A DNA stretch of 9,868 nucleotides from Saprospiraceae bacterium (lineage in GTDB: Bacteria; Bacteroidota; Bacteroidia; Chitinophagales; Saprospiraceae). Positions 1-6,130 of this stretch are shown here, piece after piece. The notes under the pieces were generated by a model. The model was given only the letters and a program-made list of their open reading frames with translations, ran no database searches and was not told where the DNA came from. The stretch covers positions 1 to 9,868 of the forward strand of contig CANETR010000034.1 of NCBI GenBank assembly GCA_947441325.1, written 5' to 3'. Made by a program: the position numbers and the translations under genes. How positions within the stretch are numbered: the first letter of the stretch is position 1; the number at the start of each line of letters is the position of its first letter.

Positions 1-1
1 C

Positions 2-652
2 AGCAACTGGAAATTTGTTAAAATGGGTGATTCGGATCTAACTGATGACGTTATTATGATTGCAAAAATAACCGATTCAACTTTTACAATTGGTTCACAA
101 TATTCTGTTTCCTCCTGGAATTACCGCCTCGATGATCTTAATACATTTGTACTAATAATGGAAGAAGGTCTGGAAGAAAAATGGGAGATAAAAAAGCTTA
201 CAGAAACAGAACTTGTTTTTAATGAAAGCGAAGCAGGTGATTTCTATCTTATAAAGACCGATGAAGATTTACCGGCTGTGCTTGCGCCTGTTGAAGAAGC
301 CCCTATGGAAGAACCAAAAATTTATTCCATAGAAACCGATTATAAGGCTTCAAAGAAAACATCTAAATTATTGCTAGGGAAATGGGATGTTGAAACGGTA
401 GAGGGAATCCCTGCCCCAGAAGGCTCTTCTCTCTCTGTTGAATTTAAGCAGGATTTTAAGATTTTTCTTTCGGTGAATGGAGAATCAATGGAGAAAGGCA
501 GTTGGAAATTGAGCAAAGACGGCAAAAAAATTGAGCTGACAGATTACAGTGGCAAAGTCGAAGTATGGGGCATTAAAGTTTTAGATAAAAAGGCCCTGGT
601 TTTTATGGATTATATTTCTGGCGAAATTGTTTTGAAAAAAGCTAAGAAGTAA
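2..652 (+). CDS. Tandem lipocalin-like domain protein, 3' part (5' end outside window)
   Basis: The reading frame is open to the first bases of the window (codons from base 2 read SNWKFVK before the Met at 23), so the Met at 23 is most likely internal and the gene starts upstream. About 216 residues are visible. They contain two similar units of roughly 90 residues. Each has an early Trp (NWKFV, then GKWDVE at about residue 118 counted from Met 23), a central W-x-I/L-x-K/L strand, an ELVF/ALVF strand and a final hydrophobic strand ending in Lys (YLIKT; IVLKK). This pattern resembles the lipocalin-like small beta-barrel domains common in secreted Bacteroidota proteins. An acidic Pro/Glu linker (about residues 83-98) joins the units. 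Any signal peptide would be off-window. The stop lies six bases before the NUDIX gene start, which suggests co-transcription. Ligand and role are unknown; the family call is inferred from pattern only. Confidence 0.6.
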   Translation, partial: SNWKFVKMGDSDLTDDVIMIAKITDSTFTIGSQYSVSSWNYRLDDLNTFVLIMEEGLEEKWEIKKLTETELVFNESEAGDFYLIKTDEDLPAVLAPVEEAPMEEPKIYSIETDYKASKKTSKLLLGKWDVETVEGIPAPEGSSLSVEFKQDFKIFLSVNGESMEKGSWKLSKDGKKIELTDYSGKVEVWGIKVLDKKALVFMDYISGEIVLKKAKK

Positions 653-658
653 AAAAAG

Positions 659-1231
659 ATGATTTCGGACGAAGACAAATTGAGAAACCCCTGGAAAACC
701 CTTGGGGGTGAATTAAAATATGAGAATAATTGGATAGCTGTAACCGAATATCAGGTAATCAATCCATCAGGCAATCAGGGTATTTACGGTAAAGTTCATT
801 TCAAAAATATAGCTGTAGGCGTTATTCCGCTAGATGAAGATATGAATACCTGGCTCGTGGGCCAATATCGTTATACGCTTGATGAATACAGCTGGGAAAT
901 GCCCGAAGGCGGCTGTCCGATAGGTGCTGAAACTGTTTTGGACACGGCAAAAAGAGAACTCCTTGAAGAAACAGGTCTCATAGCTGCGGAATGGACAGAA
1001 TTGTTGAAATTACATACTTCAAATTCTGTGACCGATGAGGTTGGTTACGCCTTTGTTGCTCGAAGTTTGATTCAGGCAGAAGCCGATCCCGAGGAGACCG
1101 AGGATTTAAGGCTATGGAAATTGCCATTCGAAGAAGCACTGCAAATGGTACTCGATGGCAAAATTACCGATGCCTTTACTTGTATGGCATTTTTAAAACT
1201 CAAAGTGTTGTTAGATAAAGGACTGATTTAA
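659..1231 (+). CDS. NUDIX hydrolase, ADP-ribose pyrophosphatase-like
   Basis: This is a 190-residue cytoplasmic hydrolase that likely cleaves a nucleoside diphosphate linked to another moiety. The complete NUDIX box (G-x5-E-x7-REU-x-EE-x-GU) lies at residues 85-107: Gly85, Glu91, then RELLEETGL at 99-107, so the metal-binding glutamates are intact. Just upstream, the stretch GQYRYTLDEYSWEMPEGG (68-85) is characteristic of the ADP-ribose/ADP-sugar pyrophosphatase branch, as is the N-terminal portion with a beta strand around WIAVTEYQV. Length fits that subfamily. The exact substrate (ADP-ribose, ADP-glucose, GDP-mannose) cannot be read from sequence. The ATG at 659 follows an A-rich stretch, six bases after the preceding stop codon, so it is probably translated from the same transcript as the lipocalin-like gene. 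A strong hairpin starts a few bases after the stop. Confidence 0.9.
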   Translation: MISDEDKLRNPWKTLGGELKYENNWIAVTEYQVINPSGNQGIYGKVHFKNIAVGVIPLDEDMNTWLVGQYRYTLDEYSWEMPEGGCPIGAETVLDTAKRELLEETGLIAAEWTELLKLHTSNSVTDEVGYAFVARSLIQAEADPEETEDLRLWKLPFEEALQMVLDGKITDAFTCMAFLKLKVLLDKGLI

Positions 1232-1237
1232 TAAATA

Positions 1238-1273
1238 AATGCCCCCAAATAGTATCGAACTTTTGGGGGCATT
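1238..1273. terminator. Strong hairpin between convergent genes, probable bidirectional terminator
   Basis: A perfect 12-bp stem pairs AATGCCCCCAAA (1238-1249) with TTTGGGGGCATT (1262-1273) around a 12-base loop. It begins six bases after the NUDIX stop and lies about 40 bases past the glyA stop, so it sits between two convergent genes. On the minus strand the stem is followed by a T-rich TTATTTATTAAA, a plausible U tract. On the plus strand the T content is weaker. Termination of glyA is therefore the better-supported role; a bidirectional role is inferred. Confidence 0.8.
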
Positions 1274-1312
1274 CTATTGAAGCTTGTTTATGAAAACACT
1301 TAAAGTTATTTA

Positions 1313-2644
1313 TTAGTGTCCGATGCCATTTACAATTAGTTCCGATTCATCAGATTTGAATAATGGAAAATCTTGCATATATTCATTTATCTCAGATTTG
1401 ACTTTGGAAATCACCGCATCATTGTCATGATTAGTTAAGATTTTATCAATCCATTCCACGGTTTTTACGCTATCATTTTCCATGAAACCTCTCGTTGTAA
1501 TGGCAGGTGCGCCAATTCTGATACCTGAAGTAACAAGTGGCGACTGCGTATCGAAGGGAACCATGTTTTTATTGACAGTAATGTCGGCTTTAATGAGTGT
1601 TTCTTCAGCAAGTTTACCGTTCAGGTCTTTAATTCTCAGGTCGATAAGCATAAGATGGTTGTCGGTTCCACCTGAAATGATTTTATACCCTTTTTCAACA
1701 AAAGCATTGGCCATTGCCTGCGCATTCAGTTGCACCTGTTTTTGATAAGCTTTGAATGAGGGTTGCAGCGCCTCGTGGAAAGCAACTGCCTTGGCGGCAA
1801 TCACATGTTCGAGCGGACCACCTTGAGTGCCCGGGAATACTGCAGAATTTAATAAAACAGACATCTTTTTGGCATTTCCTGTCTTTTCCCAAACCTCGCC
1901 AAAAGTATTTGCATAATCTTTACCCAATAGAATCATTCCTCCTCTAGGTCCACGTAGTGTTTTGTGTGTAGTTGTAGTGACAATATGACAATATTCCAGT
2001 GGATTTTTAAGTAGTCCGGCAGCGATCAGTCCTGCTGGGTGAGCCATATCGCACCACAGTGTTGCACCAATTTTATCGGCAATTTCTTTAAAACGCTCAT
2101 ATTCCCACTCGCGCGAATAGGCAGAAGCGCCACATAGCAAGATTTTTGGACGTTCTTTCAAGGCAGTTTGTTCTACCTTGTCCATGTCAATCAAGCCATT
2201 TTCTTCTTCAACGCCATAAAATACGGGTCGATACAATTTTCCAGAAAAATTTACTGGAGAACCATGCGTAAGATGACCGCCATGAGCTAGATTGAAGCCC
2301 ATAATTGTATCTCCAGGATGTACACAAGCCAGATAAACTGCAGCGTTGGCCTGCGCTCCCGAATGTGGCTGAACGTTGACATATTCTGCACCATATAATT
2401 CTTTAGCTCTGTCAATAGCCAGCTGCTCTATCTCATCTACAATTTCGCAGCCACCATAGTATCTTTTACCGGGATAACCCTCGGCATATTTATTTGTTAG
2501 ACAGGAGCCCATTGCCTGCATTACCTGTTGGCTAACAATATTTTCTGAGGCGATAAGTTCAATTCCGGCACTTTGTCTTTGCCAAATTTGAAAGAATGCG
2601 CATTGCGCGAGACTTGCATGATAACCTGGGCGCCGAACTGACAA
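1313..2644 (-). CDS. glyA: Serine hydroxymethyltransferase, native N-terminus missing (open frame reaches 2644)
   Basis: GlyA is a PLP enzyme that interconverts serine and glycine while charging tetrahydrofolate with a one-carbon unit. Signatures are unmistakable: [51 protein letters not shown], and the PLP-lysine motif [14 protein letters not shown] (Lys about 228 of the open frame), then [19 protein letters not shown] and [10 protein letters not shown]. The C-terminus is complete. Homology begins only at QRQSAGIEL, whose Gln codon is 2579-2581. The 21 codons before it are antisense to a histidine kinase and do not resemble GlyA. The frame stays open to a TTG at 2642-2644, just inside a stop at 2648-2650. 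The first in-frame ATG is at 2519-2521, which would remove the IASEN strand. About 16-20 native N-terminal residues, the start and the promoter are therefore absent. Unless the join at about 2.58 kb is artefactual, this copy is unlikely to work normally. Confidence 0.9.
   Translation of the reverse strand: MSVRRPGYHASLAQCAFFQIWQRQSAGIELIASENIVSQQVMQAMGSCLTNKYAEGYPGKRYYGGCEIVDEIEQLAIDRAKELYGAEYVNVQPHSGAQANAAVYLACVHPGDTIMGFNLAHGGHLTHGSPVNFSGKLYRPVFYGVEEENGLIDMDKVEQTALKERPKILLCGASAYSREWEYERFKEIADKIGATLWCDMAHPAGLIAAGLLKNPLEYCHIVTTTTHKTLRGPRGGMILLGKDYANTFGEVWEKTGNAKKMSVLLNSAVFPGTQGGPLEHVIAAKAVAFHEALQPSFKAYQKQVQLNAQAMANAFVEKGYKIISGGTDNHLMLIDLRIKDLNGKLAEETLIKADITVNKNMVPFDTQSPLVTSGIRIGAPAITTRGFMENDSVKTVEWIDKILTNHDNDAVISKVKSEINEYMQDFPLFKSDESELIVNGIGH
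2576..2592. other. Breakpoint joining truncated glyA to truncated histidine kinase
   Basis: Left of here, reading the minus strand, GlyA homology (QRQSAGIEL) holds up to about 2579-2581. Right of here, on the plus strand, kinase homology ([12 protein letters not shown]) starts at about 2590. The bases between (2582-2589) fit neither family well: as GlyA they would encode I-W, and as kinase they would encode A-K-F. An 8-bp palindrome CAAATTTG (2583-2590) lies at the point of joining, and a 10-bp palindrome AATGCGCATT (2595-2604) lies just inside the kinase. The exact base of the join cannot be fixed without the intact parental sequences. Confidence 0.75.
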
Positions 2645-3153
2645 TTGTTACATCGAAAATTGACACAAAAATTTTCAAAACCGATAAGGAATTGGAAAAA
2701 GAAGAGCTGGAACAGATCGCAAAGCAAACAAGGAACGCCGCAATTGTTTTGCGCGAAACGGTATGGTCTATCAAAACAGAGAAACTGACCGTAAATTCCC
2801 TGAAAAACAAAATTGAAGAATTTTATAGAAGATTCGAAACAGATAATTTATTCGAATTGAATTTTAAAGTTTCAGATGAAGAGACTGAGCTGGGGCCTCT
2901 TATGGCACTGAATCTTTACCGCATTGCGCAAGAAGCGCTGACAAATATTTTAAAATACGCAGGGGCCAAACATGTTGATATTGAAATATCCGGAAAATCA
3001 CTCAAAATAATTGATGATGGTAAGGGTTTCGATGTTGAAATAGTAAAAAAAGGCTACGGTCTCAACAATATGGAAGGCCGAGCTAAAGAGATGAATGCAC
3101 ATTATGAGATAACAAGTTCCGATAGAGGAACTGAAATATCAGTATTTCTGTAG
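2596..3153 (+). CDS. Sensor histidine kinase, catalytic half only (5' end missing)
   Basis: This is the C-terminal transmitter of a NarX/LiaS-type kinase (HisKA_3 plus HATPase_c). The phospho-acceptor box [15 protein letters not shown] is at the extreme N-terminus, with the His at codon 2617-2619. LRETVWSIK is at about residues 52-60, the N-box [10 protein letters not shown] at about 108-117, the ATP-lid motif DDGKGF at 140-145 and GYGLNNM at 153-159, all intact. Residues before the H-box (ERM) also fit the family, but homology stops there. The frame extends only to a stop at 2554-2556, and the ATG at 2596 is an internal Met rather than a start. Relatives carry several hundred N-terminal residues of sensor, TPR or membrane domains, all absent here. 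No response-regulator gene follows; the next gene is convergent, five bases away. I treat it as a gene fragment created by the breakpoint at about 2.58 kb. Confidence 0.85.
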   Translation: MRIARDLHDNLGAELTIVTSKIDTKIFKTDKELEKEELEQIAKQTRNAAIVLRETVWSIKTEKLTVNSLKNKIEEFYRRFETDNLFELNFKVSDEETELGPLMALNLYRIAQEALTNILKYAGAKHVDIEISGKSLKIIDDGKGFDVEIVKKGYGLNNMEGRAKEMNAHYEITSSDRGTEISVFL

Positions 3154-3158
3154 ATTTT

Positions 3159-4601
3159 TTACGTTGTTTTTACAAACATGGCTACACTTTCTATGTGTGC
3201 CGTATGCGGAAACTGATCTACAAAGGAAATTTTTTCAAGACTATAACCTGCTTTTTTCAATTCCAAAGCATCTCTTGCCTGTGTCGATGGGTTACAGGAA
3301 ACATATACAATGGCTGATGCACCCAGATTGATAACTTTCTGTAGTGTTTTGGGTGCAATACCGGCACGCGGTGGGTCAAGAACAATTACGCCAATTTTAT
3401 CTTTGTATTGTGGGTATTGAAAAAGAAATTTACCTGCATCGGCAGCATAAAATTCGATATTATTTATACCATTCAAAGTGGCGTTTTCTTTAGCATCGGC
3501 AATGGCTTCTTCCACAATATCAACACCAACAATTGTCTTTATTTCGGGAAGCGTGCTTAATAACTGTGCAATAGTGCCCGTACCGCAAAAAAGGTCCATT
3601 GCAGCCATATCGCTGTCGGAAGCTATTTTTTTCAATGCTTCTTTGACATAAGCGATTGTTTTGGCATAAAGCAATTCGGCACTTGCCGGATTGGTCTGAA
3701 AAAAGCTCTGCATACTGATGTCGAAATCCAAACCCAGAATTCTTTCTCTTATTTTGGGCTTGCCATACAGCAATTTAGCAACGTCGGCGGGTTGTTTTGC
3801 CGCATCGCCCACATCGTTATTTACCGTATGCCAAACACCTGCAAGTTTTTCGCCCAATATGGATTTGAGTAAATCAACAAAGCCTTGGGCATCGAAATTT
3901 TCAATATTTTCGGAAGTAGTTACTAAATTGAACAGCAATTCATTGTCGGCAAAGCTTTTGCGAACGACCAAAAAGCGAAAAAAACCATTCGATTTTGCAG
4001 GATTCCATGCTGCTAAGCCTGAGTTTTTGCAAAATGCTGCAATTTTGGGCATATTATTTTCGAGTGTTTCATCAAAAAGCCCCGAAGCCTTTTCAAGATT
4101 TTCTACTGCCCACCATTGTCCACGTCTTTTGAAACCTAAAGCAAAGCCCCAAGTTTCCTCAGCAGTTTCAATATCAGATTCCAAAACAGAAAATGAATAT
4201 TCCATCTTGTTGCGGTATCCCCAAATTCTTGGTGAGGAGATAAATTCATCAAAATAATGATCAATATTGGGCATTTCGCCTATTCTGCGAAACATTTCGA
4301 GCGTGCTTTTTTGCTTATATTCCAATTGTTTTTCAATTGGCCAGGCTGCAAATGGTGCCCCTGGAATTCTCTGATATGGTAGTGTAACCTCATCAGGCGA
4401 TTTTTTCATGACCTTTACAAGCTTAGCCTCTGCATATCGTTTCTTGCTCTTAATTACCCTTGCTTTTACTTCCTGACCAGGTATAGTATTTTCTACAAAT
4501 ACTACAAATTCTCCCTCTGCAGTTGGAATTTTTGCAATGCCAACACCACCAAAGCCAATATCACTTATTGGTAAATTTTCAAGAATAGTCCCTTTTTTCA
4601 T
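3159..4601 (-). CDS. rlmD: RNA (uracil-C5) methyltransferase, RlmD/TrmA family, lacking Fe-S cysteines
   Basis: This 480-residue SAM-dependent enzyme methylates a uracil in RNA. An N-terminal TRAM-like RNA-binding region (about 5-65) is followed by the SAM motif MDLFCGTGTIAQ (335-346), the LDPPRAG motif (408-414), the catalytic cysteine in YVSCNPST (Cys436) and the likely general-base Glu471 in HTAHIESV. All key catalytic elements are present. The protein has only three cysteines (191, 339, 436). The cluster region, which in E. coli RlmD carries a C-x5-C-x2-C motif, reads LPYQRIPGAPFAAWP (74-88) here, so the 4Fe-4S cluster is lost. It could therefore be a divergent family member with another rRNA or tRNA target, and the symbol is provisional. 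The ATG lies one base after the stop of the acetyltransferase gene, implying translational coupling. Its 3' end faces the kinase fragment with five bases between and no visible terminator. Confidence 0.82.
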   Translation of the reverse strand: MKKGTILENLPISDIGFGGVGIAKIPTAEGEFVVFVENTIPGQEVKARVIKSKKRYAEAKLVKVMKKSPDEVTLPYQRIPGAPFAAWPIEKQLEYKQKSTLEMFRRIGEMPNIDHYFDEFISSPRIWGYRNKMEYSFSVLESDIETAEETWGFALGFKRRGQWWAVENLEKASGLFDETLENNMPKIAAFCKNSGLAAWNPAKSNGFFRFLVVRKSFADNELLFNLVTTSENIENFDAQGFVDLLKSILGEKLAGVWHTVNNDVGDAAKQPADVAKLLYGKPKIRERILGLDFDISMQSFFQTNPASAELLYAKTIAYVKEALKKIASDSDMAAMDLFCGTGTIAQLLSTLPEIKTIVGVDIVEEAIADAKENATLNGINNIEFYAADAGKFLFQYPQYKDKIGVIVLDPPRAGIAPKTLQKVINLGASAIVYVSCNPSTQARDALELKKAGYSLEKISFVDQFPHTAHIESVAMFVKTT

Positions 4602-4602
4602 A

Positions 4603-5031
4603 TCAGCCCAGTTTTAATTTCATGTGTGCAAGAGGCGATTCAAATTCTGAACCGCTAATGTTTTCAATCTTCAGAAATCCGAATTTTGTAAAAATAGCTG
4701 ATAGCTCTGGAGAAATCTCTACTTCAATTTTTGAAAGACCATGTTCCATGGCGACTTTCTTTAAATTTTCAACCAACATTCTGCCAAAACCTTTGTTTTG
4801 ATAGGCTTTGCTAATTGCCAATTGATATAATTTAGCGTTTGTAAGGTCAAGTTGAATTCCTCCAATTAGATGAAAATCAACACTAAATAGGCCAAAGTGT
4901 AGTAGATCTTTTTCGACATCCATCGAAGATTCGTCAAAATCCCCATCCTTTGGTTCTAATATCTCAGTGTATCTTATTTTGACGTATTCGTCAAATTCTG
5001 GGCTTGCAAATGCGATTGGTAAAAAATACAT
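4603..5031 (-). CDS. GNAT-family N-acetyltransferase
   Basis: This is a small cytoplasmic acyl-CoA-dependent acetyltransferase of about 142 residues. The diagnostic region is LYQLAISKAYQNKGFGRMLV, where QNKGFG matches the acetyl-CoA pyrophosphate-binding motif Q/R-x-x-G-x-G/A. It is followed by the helix VENLKKVAMEHG, the strand KIEVEIS, and IFTKFGFLKI, the usual late GNAT segment with a Phe-Gly pair. The substrate cannot be inferred. I chose the ATG at 5029-5031. The frame continues upstream to a TTG at 5086-5088, but that codon lies inside the terminator hairpin of the preceding gene, and the extra 19 residues are not part of the fold. The upstream leader (5032-5066) presumably holds its promoter, but I see no clear Bacteroidota TTTG/TAnnTTTG pair. 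It is coupled to the downstream methyltransferase gene by a one-base gap. Confidence 0.8.
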   Translation of the reverse strand: MYFLPIAFASPEFDEYVKIRYTEILEPKDGDFDESSMDVEKDLLHFGLFSVDFHLIGGIQLDLTNAKLYQLAISKAYQNKGFGRMLVENLKKVAMEHGLSKIEVEISPELSAIFTKFGFLKIENISGSEFESPLAHMKLKLG

Positions 5032-5066
5032 ATTTATAAGTTTTTGCAAAACTAAGCTTTTTAATG

Positions 5067-5096
5067 AAAAAAGCCTCAGAAATTTCAATCTGAGGC
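5067..5096 (-). terminator. Rho-independent terminator
   Basis: Read on the minus strand, the 7-bp stem GCCTCAG / CTGAGGC (5090-5096 pairing with 5073-5079, 10-base loop) is followed at once by six U residues (5067-5072). It starts eight bases after the stop codon of the 322-residue secreted-protein gene. It marks the end of the cell-envelope operon and separates it from the acetyltransferase/methyltransferase pair. Confidence 0.88.
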
Positions 5097-5103
5097 CTGT
5101 AAT

Positions 5104-6072
5104 TTAAGGTCGTTCCGTTTTTGTATTTTTTTTCTTTTCAGGACTTTTTTCTTTTCCGAAAATGTCTTTACCTCCGTCTCGTTTTTGATCGTTTCTCAAC
5201 ATAATAGAAGCAGGGTTTTGAGCATCTTCGAGTATGTTATCGGGATTATATTCAAAAACCATATCGACAAATTCCCATTTTCCTTTTTGTGCTTTCAAGC
5301 CATTGAAACTACCGTCGGGAATATTGCTTGGAGGGACATCCTTCATAATAGGAGAACCCATGACCAGGTGATCATAAATAACCATTTTTAAATCTTGATC
5401 ATAGCGCAACATTACAGAGGCAACAGCACTATACTGTAGAAAATAGCGACCAACCGTTCTCAGTTGTCCGCGGCCATCTTTAATCTGAATAAGGTTATTT
5501 CCAAATCTTGGACGTCCCATGAAATCGAAATATAAAATATCAATTACTTTTCTTCTTTCGTAATATCCGTAGGAATCTCTTCCGAGCAAAAGGTATTGCG
5601 TTTCATTATTTATACCTGTAGTAAAGTCCTGAACATGATAATATAAAGCCCCGTACCAATTTTCAGGCTTAAGTTTGGCAAATTCAGCAGCTTTAATTGT
5701 TTCGGATTTATCCTCGAGCGCATAGACCTTTTCATCGGCGGTTTGTATGATGCCAAATTGACGATAGCTGTCTTTGTTTACAAAAACTTCCCAGGTGAAA
5801 ATTTTGAATTTCTTGTCTTTGGGCTCCAGTACTGAAATTCCCTTCAGATTGGCGAATGGATATTTGAAACTCCCTTTTTCTATAAGATTAGTTGACAGTA
5901 AGGTCAAGATATTATTGGCATTTTTAAGTCTTCTACTTTCAGCGCTGTCTCTATGCATCTCTTCGGCGAGCGCATTGATTTCCGTTTCTAATTCAGACAA
6001 ATTCAATATTTCCTGTGCAAAAATATTGAGGGAAAAAGCGATAAAAAAGAATATGCTGAGATTGATTTTCAT
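5104..6072 (-). CDS. Conserved secreted Bacteroidota protein of unknown function
   Basis: This 322-residue protein starts with a clear type I signal peptide (hydrophobic core IFFFIAFSLNIFAQ, cleavage probably near residue 20), so it should be periplasmic. A short charged, helix-prone segment (about 25-60) is followed by a mixed alpha/beta body. Distinctive stretches are FTWEVF (92-97), YLLLGRDSYGYYERRKVI (160-177), YFDFMGRPRFG (181-191), SVMLRYDQDL (219-228) and KGKWEFV (263-269). I recognise the YLLLG / FG / LRY / DHL / GKW pattern as a recurrent unnamed Bacteroidota family, but no function comes with it. The C-terminal 30 residues are Lys/Glu-rich and probably disordered. There are no cysteines. 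It lies 58 bases downstream of the DUF5686 gene with no terminator between, and is followed by a terminator, so it is probably the last gene of that operon. Confidence 0.8.
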   Translation of the reverse strand: MKINLSIFFFIAFSLNIFAQEILNLSELETEINALAEEMHRDSAESRRLKNANNILTLLSTNLIEKGSFKYPFANLKGISVLEPKDKKFKIFTWEVFVNKDSYRQFGIIQTADEKVYALEDKSETIKAAEFAKLKPENWYGALYYHVQDFTTGINNETQYLLLGRDSYGYYERRKVIDILYFDFMGRPRFGNNLIQIKDGRGQLRTVGRYFLQYSAVASVMLRYDQDLKMVIYDHLVMGSPIMKDVPPSNIPDGSFNGLKAQKGKWEFVDMVFEYNPDNILEDAQNPASIMLRNDQKRDGGKDIFGKEKSPEKKKNTKTERP

Positions 6073-6130
6073 GTTTTTTTATCTTAAAACAATCAAAAAT
6101 TAAAAATATTGTGACTGTTGGCTTTTTTTT

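Noticed and set aside
1482..1947. Plus-strand open frames opposite glyA (87 and 63 codons)
   Set aside because: They are antisense to strongly conserved GlyA coding sequence and encode no recognisable motif, so they are shadows of glyA codon use.
2596..2644. A new GlyA N-terminal extension or a deliberate glyA/kinase antisense overlap
   Set aside because: The extra 21 codons begin at a TTG, lack GlyA similarity and are fully explained as the reverse complement of the kinase H-box. A breakpoint is simpler.
2521..2810. Minus-strand frames of 68 and 83 codons crossing the glyA/kinase join
   Set aside because: They are antisense to conserved kinase motifs (H-box, VWSIK). They exist only because the breakpoint merges two genes.
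3718..4257. A 179-codon plus-strand frame opposite the RNA methyltransferase gene
   Set aside because: It lies entirely within a well-supported gene on the other strand, has Ser/Lys-rich composition typical of antisense frames, and shows no domain pattern.
5040..5052. Short palindrome GTTTTTGCAAAAC upstream of the acetyltransferase gene as an operator
   Set aside because: It has only 5-bp arms of mostly A/T, which is expected by chance in this AT-rich leader, and no regulator gene is adjacent.
5104..6072. GldN-like gliding or type IX secretion component
   Set aside because: The secreted Bacteroidota context suggested it, but the conserved stretches (YLLLG, RPRFG, GKWEFV) do not match GldN as I know it, and no other gld/spr genes are nearby.
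6073..6130. Terminator or promoter in the 58-base gap before the secreted-protein gene
   Set aside because: The gap is A/T-rich with an eight-base A run on the transcribed sense, but has no GC stem and no clear -33 TTTG / -7 TAnnTTTG pair at suitable spacing.
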